This document shows, piece by piece, positions 9,931-17,473 of a stretch of DNA of 35,146 bases. The notes beneath the pieces are model-generated. The model worked only from the letters and a program-made list of their open reading frames with translations, was not told the DNA's origin and searched no databases. The DNA comes from Rubrivivax sp. (GTDB lineage Bacteria; Pseudomonadota; Gammaproteobacteria; Burkholderiales; Burkholderiaceae_C). The position numbers were made by a program, and so were the translations under genes. The DNA is taken from positions 1-35,146 of the forward strand of contig JADYZZ010000085.1 in NCBI GenBank assembly GCA_020852865.1, given 5' to 3'. The number at the start of each line of letters is the position of its first letter. The stretch's first letter is position 1.

Positions 9931-11499
9931 TCAGCGCCGCGCGGCGTCCAGCCGGGCCATGCGCCACCACAGCAGCGCCAGCGGCGCGAGCATCAGCGCC
10001 TGCGACAGCAGCACCCACACGGCCGCGCGGTCCATGTTCTGGAAGCGCGCGAAGGCGTAGATCTTGAGCGCCAGCGACGAGTAGCCGAAGGGCTGCAGCG
10101 TCAGGCTGAGATCGAGCTCCTTGACCGCCTCCAGGAAGACGAGCGCGGCGCCGAGAGCGAGCGCGGGCAGCACATGGCCGGCGAAGGCCGCCGCGCGCGC
10201 GCGCAGCGGCCCGGCGCCGAAGCTGCGTGCGGCCTCGATCAGCGCCGGCGGCGTGCGCCTGAGCGCGTCGAGCATCGGCAGCATCGCGAAGGGCATCAGC
10301 CGCAGCGCCACGGGCACGACGACGAGCAGCCGCGTGTCGCGCAGCGGCCCCAGCCGCTCGGCGAGCCAGCTGCCGTCGCGGCTCATCATCACGAAGGCCA
10401 GCGCAAGCACGAGCGGCGGCAGGAAGTAGTTGAGCAGGAACAGCCAGGGCATGCGCTCGGCCAGGCGCGAGCGCGCGCCGGCGCGCATGACGAGTGCCGT
10501 GAGCGCGCACACCACGAACACGGTGACGGCGACGGCCAGCGCGGTCGCCGCGGTGTTGAGCACGTCGCCCGGGATGGCGGCAAAGCGCGTGCGCTGCCAG
10601 GCCAGCACGGCCCAGCGCAGCGTGAAGTACTCGGGCACGAAGAAGCCCGGCAGCGACCAGGCGCCGCACCAGGCGACGAGCGCCGCCGCCGCCGGCGCGG
10701 CGAGCGGGCGGCGCGCCGCCGCCGCGGCGGCGGGCGGCACCGGGTTCTGGCTCATGATCGAGGTCGAGGCCCAGGCCGCGGCGATGACCAGCAGCACCGC
10801 GGGCAGGGTGAGCACGGTCGAGACGATGGCGGCGACGTTCGAGCTCTGGCTGGCCAGCCAGAGGTTGTGGATGCCGACGCTCAGCGTGTCGATGCCCAGG
10901 CGCTCGGCGGTGGCGTAGTCGCCGACCACCTGCGCGCAGACGATCATCGCCGCGGCCGCGGCCGGCACCGCGTACAGCGGCAGGTGCACGTGCCGCACGC
11001 GCGCGGCCCGGCCATGGCCGAGCGCCGCCGCCAGCTCGGCAAAGGCGCGCGGCATGCGCGCCGCGGCGACGCGGAAGACGACGAAGACGTAGGGCGCGCT
11101 GGCCAGCCCGAGGTTCAGCGCCAGCGCGTGGCGGCTCGCGAAGAAATCGTGCGAGAACATCACCGTCCAGCTGTTGCCGGCGACCGACGGCGCGAACAGC
11201 AGCGGCAGCAGCGCCAGCACGCCGACCAGGCCGCGGCCACGGAACTCGAACCGGCTCACCAGCACCGCCGGCAGAGCGCCGACGGCGAAGGCCAGCGCCG
11301 TCGCCTCGAGCGCAACGAGCAGGCTCGCCAGCGCCTGGTGGGGCAGCGTGGTCGACGCGAAATGCGCGAGCCAGCCGCCCTGCGTGAGGATCGGCAACGC
11401 CGCCCACAGCAAGCAGCCGGCGGGCAAGGCAGCGGCGGCGGCCAGCACGGCCGCCGCGATCCGGCGCCCGGCCTCAGAGCCTGTGAAGACCGGAGTCAC
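9931..11499 (-). CDS. fbpB: Ferric-iron ABC transporter permease (fused two-domain)
   Basis: 522 residues and about 12 hydrophobic segments, the double-length permease typical of FbpB/FutB iron importers. Each half has a coupling-loop motif for the ATPase: AELAAALGHGRAARVRHVHLP in the first half, and IEAARSFGAGPLRARAAAF in the second. The chosen GTG start at 11499 lies inside a copy of the dispersed intergenic repeat, so the first residues (MTPVFTGSEA) are coded by the repeat. No good ribosome binding site is visible there, and the start is therefore uncertain. The gene lies between the binding-protein and ATPase genes, with short gaps of 27 and 39 bp. Confidence 0.88.
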   Translation of the reverse strand: MTPVFTGSEAGRRIAAAVLAAAAALPAGCLLWAALPILTQGGWLAHFASTTLPHQALASLLVALEATALAFAVGALPAVLVSRFEFRGRGLVGVLALLPLLFAPSVAGNSWTVMFSHDFFASRHALALNLGLASAPYVFVVFRVAAARMPRAFAELAAALGHGRAARVRHVHLPLYAVPAAAAAMIVCAQVVGDYATAERLGIDTLSVGIHNLWLASQSSNVAAIVSTVLTLPAVLLVIAAAWASTSIMSQNPVPPAAAAAARRPLAAPAAAALVAWCGAWSLPGFFVPEYFTLRWAVLAWQRTRFAAIPGDVLNTAATALAVAVTVFVVCALTALVMRAGARSRLAERMPWLFLLNYFLPPLVLALAFVMMSRDGSWLAERLGPLRDTRLLVVVPVALRLMPFAMLPMLDALRRTPPALIEAARSFGAGPLRARAAAFAGHVLPALALGAALVFLEAVKELDLSLTLQPFGYSSLALKIYAFARFQNMDRAAVWVLLSQALMLAPLALLWWRMARLDAARR

Positions 11500-11512
11500 G
11501 CCCGCGGTTCAT
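11475..11512 (-). repeat. Dispersed intergenic element, copy between fbpA and fbpB
   Basis: Read on the minus strand it begins ATGAACCGCGGGCG and ends GGTCTTCACAGGCTCTG. It is nearly identical in both halves to the copy at 20034. It starts 15 bp after the fbpA stop and covers the fbpB start codon. Confidence 0.8.
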
Positions 11513-11526
11513 CGGTTCACCGGCCT

Positions 11527-12597
11527 TCAGCGCTCGGCGTCGAACTTGAGCTCGTTGACCAGCTTGATCATCTCCTCGCGCTTGCCGGCCATCGCCGCCA
11601 GCGGAACGAAATCGATCTTGAAGCGTCCGCCCACGAGACCTTGCTCGGCGCCGAGCCTGACCATCGCCGGCGCCACCGGCACATCGGGGCGCACCGAGTA
11701 CTGCTTGGTGGCATCGACCATCAGCTGCTGGCCCTCGCGCGAGGCGACGAACTCGAGAAACTGGAGCGCCAGTTCGCGGTTGGCCTTGTTCTTGGTCAGC
11801 GCCGAGGCCGAGCGCATGACGAAGCTGCCCTTGCCGCCCTGGTCGGGGAACACGACGCTCACGGCGTCGGCCCAGGCCTTTTGCTGCGGGTTGGCCTGCA
11901 TCAGCGCGTAGTAGTAGCTGTTGATCACCGCGACGTCGCACTTGCCCTCGTAGATGCCGCGCGCCTGCTCGCGGTCGTTGCCCTTGGGCGTGCGCGCGAG
12001 GTTGTTGGCCAGGCCCTGGACGAGCGCGCGCGCCCTGGCCTCGCCGTACGAAACCGCGAACTGGCCGAACAGCGCCAGGTTGTAGTCGTGGCTGCCCGAG
12101 CGGATGCACACGCGACCCTTCCACTTGGGCGCGGCCAGGTCCTCGTAGTTGGCGATCTCGCCGGGCTTGACGCGATCCTTCGCGTAGTAGATGAGGCGCG
12201 CGCGGTAGGCGTCGACGAAGTACAGGTTGCCCTGCCCCATGAACTCCTTGGGGATTTCGGCCTTGATGACGGCCGACTCGATCGGGTCGAGCAGGCCGCG
12301 CTGGGCGGCGATCTCCATCAGCTCGGCGTCCTTGGTGATCACGACGTCGGCTTCGGTCGGACGCGACTCGAGGCGGTTGACCAGCCCCTGGTCCATGAAC
12401 ACGCCCTCGACCTTGGCGCCGCTGCGGGCCTCGAAGGCGTCGAGCACCGGGCGCAGCGTGCCCTGGTCGGTACGGTCGGCGATGAGGCGCAGCACGCGCT
12501 GCTGCGCCACGGCGTGGCCGGCCAGCGTCAGCGCGCCAGCGGCGAGCAGCAGCCCGCCGAGAGGACGCGCCCATGCGCGCCGGGAGTTCATCGTCAT
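11527..12597 (-). CDS. fbpA: Periplasmic ferric-iron-binding protein
   Basis: 356 residues from the ATG at 12597. An AAGGA ribosome binding site (12605-12609) lies seven bases upstream, and the N-terminus is a clean signal peptide: basic MTMNSRRAWARP, hydrophobic GGLLLAAGALTL, cleavage probably after AVA at residue 31. Longer in-frame starts lack this logic. The tyrosine motif NSYYYA (226-231) matches the Fe(III)-binding tyrosines of the FbpA/FutA family, and a second pair (IYY, 136-138) may also contribute. It would deliver Fe3+ to the permease and ATPase encoded downstream. No Fur-box-like palindrome was seen upstream. Confidence 0.92.
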   Translation of the reverse strand: MTMNSRRAWARPLGGLLLAAGALTLAGHAVAQQRVLRLIADRTDQGTLRPVLDAFEARSGAKVEGVFMDQGLVNRLESRPTEADVVITKDAELMEIAAQRGLLDPIESAVIKAEIPKEFMGQGNLYFVDAYRARLIYYAKDRVKPGEIANYEDLAAPKWKGRVCIRSGSHDYNLALFGQFAVSYGEARARALVQGLANNLARTPKGNDREQARGIYEGKCDVAVINSYYYALMQANPQQKAWADAVSVVFPDQGGKGSFVMRSASALTKNKANRELALQFLEFVASREGQQLMVDATKQYSVRPDVPVAPAMVRLGAEQGLVGGRFKIDFVPLAAMAGKREEMIKLVNELKFDAER

Positions 12598-12945
12598 CGC
12601 AGCATCCTTGGAGGTGACGCGGCAGGTGACGCCGCCGGGCATTGTGTTCCGCGCCGTGGCGCGCGGCGCGTGAAGGCCGCCACGCCCGGGCCGCGTGATC
12701 CCTTGTTCGTGGGGATGCGGCCGCGCCGACGCGGATGCGCGCAACGCGCGCTGCCGTGCGGAGCGTCACGCCGCGCCCCGCCCCACCCCCCGACCTCGAG
12801 CATGCCGCGCCCGAGGGTGCGCCGCTAAACTCGGTCGAGAGGAAGTCGTCACCTTGCCCCAGCCCAGCGTCCGGGCTGCGCACGACCGTCGCGCAGCCAT
12901 GCCCCGCCCCGATGCCCACGCCGCCCGCACCAAAGGCTCGCAGCC
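12598..12945. other. Divergent intergenic region between fbpA and eboF
   Basis: 348 bp without a convincing gene. It must hold the promoters of both the iron importer (leftward) and the ebo cluster (rightward). A TAAACT hexamer at 12826-12831 is a weak -10 candidate for ebo, without a good -35. A 7-bp inverted repeat (CGTGGCG 12655-12661 / CGCCACG 12678-12684) is visible. No AT-rich Fur-type operator was found. An AAAGG at 12932-12936 is the eboF ribosome binding site. Confidence 0.5.
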
Positions 12946-14361
12946 ATGGCAGCGCCGCGCATGACGCCGACGCTCGTGCTCGACGTCGTCGGGCTCACGC
13001 CCGAGCTGCTGCCGCATGCGCCGAACCTGTACGCCCTGGCGCGCCACGGCGGCATGCGGCCGCTGAGCACCGTGCTGCCGGCGGTCACGACGACGGTGCA
13101 GTCGACGCTGCTCACCGGGCTGGCGCCGCGCGAGCACGGCATCGTCGCCAACGGCTGGTACTTCCGCGATCTGGCCGAGATCTGGCTTTGGCGCCAGAGC
13201 AACCGCCTGGTGCAAGGCGAGAAGGTGTGGGAGGCGGCGAAGCGGCGCGATGCCTCGTTCACCTGCGCCCAGATGTTCTGGTGGTACAATATGTACGCGG
13301 GGGTCGACTGCGCCGTCACGCCGCGGCCGATGTACCTGGCCGACGGGCGCAAGCTGCCCGACATCCACACGCACCCGGCGCCGCTGCGCGACGAGCTGCA
13401 GGCGCTCCTGGGCGAGTTCCCGCTCTTTCGCTTCTGGGGCCCGGGCGCCGACATCGAGTCGAGCCGCTGGATCGCCGAGGCCACGCTGCACGTGATGCGC
13501 ACCAAGCGCCCGACGCTCACGCTGGCGTATCTGCCGCATCTGGACTACGACCTGCAGCGTTTCGGCCCGCGCCATCCGGCGATCGCGGCGCAGGTGGCGG
13601 CGGTCGACGCCCTGTGCGGACCGCTGATCGAGGAGGCCCGGCGCCAGGGCGCGCATGTCGTCGCGCTCTCCGAGTACGGCATCACCGAAGTCAACCGGCC
13701 GGTGCACATCAACCGTGCGCTGCGCACGGCCGGCTGGCTGAAGGTGCGCAGCGAGCGCGGGCTCGAGCTGCTCGATGCCGGCGCCTCCGACGCCTTCGCG
13801 GTGGCCGATCATCAGATCGCGCATGTCTACGTCGCAAGGCCCGAATTGCTGCGCGAAGTGGCGGCCTGCCTGGCCGCGCTGCCGGGCGTGGAGGCGGTGC
13901 TCGACGAGGCCGGCAAGCGCGCCGCCGGGCTCGACCACGAGCGCTCGGGCGAACTGGTGGCCGTGGCTGCGGCCGACAGCTGGTTCACCTACTACCACTT
14001 CCTCGACGACGCCAAGGCGCCCGACTTCGCGCGCTGCGTCGAGATCCACCGCAAGCCGGGCTACGACCCGGCCGAGCTCTTCATCGACCCGAAGATCCGC
14101 CTGCCGAAGCTGGCGGTGGCGACGCGGCTGGCGCGCAAGCTGCTCGGCATGCGCTGCCTGATGGACGTGATCGGGCTCGACGCCGGCATCGTGCGCGGCT
14201 CGCATGGGCGGCCGACCGATCGCCCCGAGGAGGGCCCGCTCCTCATCAGCTCGGCGCCCGAGCTGCTGCCCGGCGAGGGGCCGGTGCCGGCAGCGGCCGT
14301 CAAGCAGCTGCTGCTCGACCATCTGTTCGGCTTGTCGGGCCGCGTGCCCGTACAGGCATGA
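12946..14361 (+). CDS. eboF: EboF-like alkaline phosphatase superfamily protein
   Basis: 471 residues. The ATG at 12946 has AAAGG nine bases upstream. The fold is that of nucleotide pyrophosphatase/phosphodiesterases: LVLDVVGL with metal-ligand Asp13, a TTT nucleophile region (48-50) in VTTTVQSTLLTGLAPREHGIVANGWYF, and PHLDYDLQRFGP (198-208). The canonical DxxGHxxGP and SDHG motifs are altered: a Gln replaces the histidine of the first, and SEYG (242-245) replaces the second. A VADHQIAHVYV stretch follows. Two-metal chemistry may therefore be modified. The gene starts the ebo run; in described ebo clusters eboF encodes this type of protein. The substrate is unknown. Its stop lies in a degenerate copy of the intergenic repeat. 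Confidence 0.85.
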   Translation: MAAPRMTPTLVLDVVGLTPELLPHAPNLYALARHGGMRPLSTVLPAVTTTVQSTLLTGLAPREHGIVANGWYFRDLAEIWLWRQSNRLVQGEKVWEAAKRRDASFTCAQMFWWYNMYAGVDCAVTPRPMYLADGRKLPDIHTHPAPLRDELQALLGEFPLFRFWGPGADIESSRWIAEATLHVMRTKRPTLTLAYLPHLDYDLQRFGPRHPAIAAQVAAVDALCGPLIEEARRQGAHVVALSEYGITEVNRPVHINRALRTAGWLKVRSERGLELLDAGASDAFAVADHQIAHVYVARPELLREVAACLAALPGVEAVLDEAGKRAAGLDHERSGELVAVAAADSWFTYYHFLDDAKAPDFARCVEIHRKPGYDPAELFIDPKIRLPKLAVATRLARKLLGMRCLMDVIGLDAGIVRGSHGRPTDRPEEGPLLISSAPELLPGEGPVPAAAVKQLLLDHLFGLSGRVPVQA

Positions 14362-14392
14362 AGCCGCACGAGCGATTCATGGGTTCGCAGGC
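14358..14392 (+). repeat. Degenerate copy of the dispersed element at the eboF stop
   Basis: ATGAA, then CGATTCATG (14373-14381) and TTCGCAGGC (14384-14392) match the copy at 3887 in order and spacing. The central part has diverged. The copy begins across the eboF stop codon. Confidence 0.5.
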
Positions 14393-14416
14393 GCGGCAGC
14401 CGCGCCCCCTAGCGCC

Positions 14417-15277
14417 ATGAAGCCGGCCGATCTGCTGCAGCAATGGCTCGATGCGCGGCTGCCCGAAGCCGGCCGCGCCTGGCTGGCCCAGGCCTTGGCC
14501 GCCCTGCACTCGGCGCATGCCGAACGCGAGCTCGGCCGCAACCTCAGCCTGGTTTCGCGCAGGCTGGGCAAGGCGCCGCTGGCGCTCGACGCCGCCGAGC
14601 TGGCCGCGGCCGACGCCGCACGCGCCGGCTGGGATCCGCGTGCCTGGAGCGTCGACCAGGCCGCGCGCCTGCGCCTGCTGCTGGCCGCCGAGGGCGACGG
14701 CGAGGCCTTCGTGCGCCGCCTCGACCAGCTCTGCGCCACCGCCGACCTCGACGAGCTGGTCGCCTTCTACCGCGGCCTGCCCCTGTACCCCGACGCCGCA
14801 CGCCACCGCGCGCGCGCCGCCGAAGGCGTGCGCTCCAACATGCGCGCGGTGTTCGAGGCCGTCGCGCAGCGCAATCCCTACCCGGCCGAGCAGCTGCCCG
14901 AGGACGCCTGGAACCAGATGGTGCTCAAGGCGCTGTTCGTCGGCACGGCGCTCGATCCCGTCGTCGGCCTCGAGCGCCGCGCCAACCCGGTGCTGGCCCG
15001 CATGCTCGCCGACTACGCCCACGAGCGCTGGGCGGCAAAGCGTCCGGTGAGCCCCGAGCTGTGGCGCTGCGTCGGCCCCTACGCCGCCGGCGAGCGCCTC
15101 GCCGATCTGGCGCGCGTGCTCGAAGGCGGCACGCCGGCCGAGCGCGCCGCCGCCGTGCTGGCGCTGCGCAGCGCGCCCGACCCCGAGGCGCGCACGCTGC
15201 TCGGGCGCCACGCCGCGCTGCGTGACGCCGTGGCCGAACGCGGCACGACCTGGTCCACGGTGCTCGCCTACGCGTGA
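14417..15277 (+). CDS. eboA: EboA domain protein
   Basis: 286 residues from the ATG at 14417, 56 bp after eboF. It is largely alpha-helical and soluble, with no signal peptide or membrane segment. The conserved C-terminal half is recognisable: KALFVGTALDPVVGLERRANP, then LARMLADYAHERWAAKRPVSPELWRCVGPY, characteristic of EboA-domain proteins. No enzymatic motif is known for this family; it always occurs in ebo clusters. Within such clusters it may be a cytoplasmic scaffold or partner, but that is inference. It is followed by eboB after 23 bp. Confidence 0.86.
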   Translation: MKPADLLQQWLDARLPEAGRAWLAQALAALHSAHAERELGRNLSLVSRRLGKAPLALDAAELAAADAARAGWDPRAWSVDQAARLRLLLAAEGDGEAFVRRLDQLCATADLDELVAFYRGLPLYPDAARHRARAAEGVRSNMRAVFEAVAQRNPYPAEQLPEDAWNQMVLKALFVGTALDPVVGLERRANPVLARMLADYAHERWAAKRPVSPELWRCVGPYAAGERLADLARVLEGGTPAERAAAVLALRSAPDPEARTLLGRHAALRDAVAERGTTWSTVLAYA

Positions 15278-15300
15278 GCCCACCCGCAGGAGAACCGTCC

Positions 15301-16209
15301 ATGCGCTTCATCGACCCGCACATCCACATGTCGGCGCGTACCACCGACGACTACGAGCGCATGCGCGAGGCCGGCATCGTGGCCGTCATCGAGCCGGCGT
15401 TCTGGCTCGGCCAGCCGCGCACGCAGCTCGGCAGTTTCATCGACTACTACGCAAGCCTGATCGGCTGGGAGCGCTTTCGCGCGGCGCAGTTCGGCATCCG
15501 CCACTACTGCACGATGGGCCTCAACAGCAAGGAGGCCAACAACGAGGCGCTGGCCGAGGCCGTGCTCGAGATCCTGCCGCGCTACCTCGCCAAGGAGGGC
15601 GTGGTCGCGATCGGCGAGATCGGCTACGACGACCAGACCGCGCTCGAGGACAAGTACTACCGCGCGCAGCTCGCGCTGGCGGCCGAATACGACATGCTGG
15701 TGATGGTGCACACGCCGCACCGCGACAAGAAGGCCGGCACGCTGCGCAGCATGGCCGTCGCCCTGGAGATGGGCCTGCGGCCCGAGCGCGTGGTGATCGA
15801 CCACAACAACGAGGAAACCGTGCGCGACGTGCTCGAGCGCGGCTTCTGGGCCGGCTTCACGCTGTATCCGCACACCAAGATGGGCAACGAGCGCATGGTC
15901 GAGGTCGTGCGCCGCTACGGCTCGCACCACATCTTCATCGATTCGAGCGCCGACTGGGGCGTGTCGGATCCGCTGGCGGTGCCCAAGACGGCGCGCCTGA
16001 TGCTCGAGCGCGGCATCGATCCGGCCGCGGTCGAGGCCGTGTGCTACGGCAACGCGCTGGCCGCCTACGGTCCGAGCGGCCAGTTCGCCGAGTCCGACTG
16101 GACGGCGCCGGCGACGGTCGACCAGCGCCAGATGTTCGAGGGCAACAGCGTGCTGCGCGGGCAGGTGCCGCGCGTGGACGCCGCCGCCGCGGCCGTACCT
16201 GCCAAGTGA
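15301..16209 (+). CDS. eboB: EboB, TatD-family metal-dependent hydrolase
   Basis: 302 residues. The ATG at 15301 has a strong AGGAGAA ribosome binding site a few bases upstream; a longer GTG start at 15274 is less likely. TatD metal ligands are all in place: HIH in FIDPHIHM (near residue 6), Glu in VVAIGEIGYDD, His in VMVHTPHRDK, His in RVVIDHNNEET, and Asp in IFIDSSADWG. TatD proteins are amidohydrolase-fold enzymes. This one belongs to the ebo-specific branch judged by its neighbours and its long 'WLGQPRTQLGSFIDYY' insert, rather than to the DNase TatD. The substrate is unknown. Confidence 0.9.
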   Translation: MRFIDPHIHMSARTTDDYERMREAGIVAVIEPAFWLGQPRTQLGSFIDYYASLIGWERFRAAQFGIRHYCTMGLNSKEANNEALAEAVLEILPRYLAKEGVVAIGEIGYDDQTALEDKYYRAQLALAAEYDMLVMVHTPHRDKKAGTLRSMAVALEMGLRPERVVIDHNNEETVRDVLERGFWAGFTLYPHTKMGNERMVEVVRRYGSHHIFIDSSADWGVSDPLAVPKTARLMLERGIDPAAVEAVCYGNALAAYGPSGQFAESDWTAPATVDQRQMFEGNSVLRGQVPRVDAAAAAVPAK

Positions 16210-16261
16210 CGCGGGCCCGAACCCCGGCGCGTACGCTGCCCGACCGAAGAGCTGCCTGTCC

Positions 16262-17473
16262 ATGAGTGCCGAGATCACCCCCCTTGCGCCGCGCAGCGAC
16301 GAGCGCCACACGGTCTACCTGCAGTCCTTCGCGGTGGCCTACGAGTACCCGGTGTACTTCACCGAGCATCTGTTCGCGCACGACAACCCGATCTTCCGCC
16401 AGGCGCTCACGCGCCGCGAGGCGACACGCCGGCACCGCTTCGCGGTCTTCATCGACTCCAACGTCGACGCCGCGTTTCCGTCGCTGGCGCACGACATCGC
16501 CGGCTACGCCGTGGTGCACGCCGACGCGATGGCGCTCGCCGCGCACCCCGAAACCGCCCCCGGCGGCGAGCAGGTGAAGAACGACCCGGCCCTGGTCACC
16601 CGACTGCAGCGGCGCCTGGTGGAGCTGGGCATCGACCGCCACGCCTTCGTCGTCGGCATCGGCGGCGGCGCCTTCCTCGATCTCGTGGGCTACGTCGCCG
16701 CCAGCACGCACCGCGGCATCCGCCATGTGCGCGTGCCGACCACCGTGCTGGCACAGAACGACTCGGGCGTCGGCGTCAAGAACGGCATCAACGCCTTCGG
16801 CGTGAAGAACCTCCTGGGCGCCTTCGCGCCGCCGTTCGCGGTGCTCAACGACTCGGACTTCCTGCGCACGCTGCACCCGCGCGACAAGATCGCCGGCATC
16901 GCCGAGGCGGTGAAGGTGGCGCTGATCCGCGACCGCATGTTCTTCGAGTGGCTCGAAGCCAAGGCCGACGCGCTGCGCGCCTGCGAGCCGGCGGCGATGA
17001 ACCGCATGATCCGCCGCTGCGCCGAGCTGCACATGCGCCAGATCGCGCACGGCGGCGACCCGTTCGAAACCGGCAGCGCGCGCCCGCTCGACTACGGCCA
17101 CTGGTCGGCGCACAAGCTCGAGGCGCTGACCGCGCACGAGCTGCGCCACGGCGAGGCCGTGGCCATCGGGCTGGCGCTCGATGCGCGCTACTCGGTGCAG
17201 GTGGGCCTGCTGGCGCCGGGCGCCGAGCTGCGCGTGCGTGCGCTGCTCAAGCGCCTGGGCTTCCACCTCTGGCACTCGGCGCTCGAGTCGCGCGACCACG
17301 ACGGCCGCTACCAGCTGCTGCGCGGCCTCGAGGAGTTCCGCGAGCATCTGGGCGGCGAGCTGACGATCACGCTGCTGCGCGATCTCGGCGTGGGCGAGGA
17401 AGTGCACCGCATGGACGCGCAGGAGATCCTGCGCGCGCTGGGCTGGCTGCGCCGCCAGGAGCTGGGCGCGTGA
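16262..17473 (+). CDS. eboD: EboD, 3-dehydroquinate-synthase-like sugar-phosphate cyclase
   Basis: 403 residues, ATG at 16262. The AroB-like fold shows an NAD-binding loop (GIGGGAFLDLVGYVAASTHRG, 133-152) and RVPTTVLAQNDSGVGVKNGIN (157-177). Probable metal ligands are Glu215 (AGIAEAVK), His280 (LDYGHWSAHKLE) and His296 (ELRHGEAVAIG). The last two motifs differ from the usual GHTFGHA-type sequence of housekeeping AroB and resemble other sugar-phosphate cyclases such as the valiolone synthase group. It probably cyclises a sugar phosphate, but neither substrate nor product can be read from sequence. The stop overlaps the GTG of eboE. Confidence 0.9.
   Translation: MSAEITPLAPRSDERHTVYLQSFAVAYEYPVYFTEHLFAHDNPIFRQALTRREATRRHRFAVFIDSNVDAAFPSLAHDIAGYAVVHADAMALAAHPETAPGGEQVKNDPALVTRLQRRLVELGIDRHAFVVGIGGGAFLDLVGYVAASTHRGIRHVRVPTTVLAQNDSGVGVKNGINAFGVKNLLGAFAPPFAVLNDSDFLRTLHPRDKIAGIAEAVKVALIRDRMFFEWLEAKADALRACEPAAMNRMIRRCAELHMRQIAHGGDPFETGSARPLDYGHWSAHKLEALTAHELRHGEAVAIGLALDARYSVQVGLLAPGAELRVRALLKRLGFHLWHSALESRDHDGRYQLLRGLEEFREHLGGELTITLLRDLGVGEEVHRMDAQEILRALGWLRRQELGA

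Noticed and set aside
9139..12828. Long plus-strand open frame across the iron importer genes
   Set aside because: It is antisense to well-supported fbpA, fbpB and fbpC, and its translation is low-complexity.
16262..17473. Housekeeping aroB (3-dehydroquinate synthase)
   Set aside because: It lies inside the ebo cluster, has no aroK or other shikimate gene nearby, and its ligand motifs differ from AroB.
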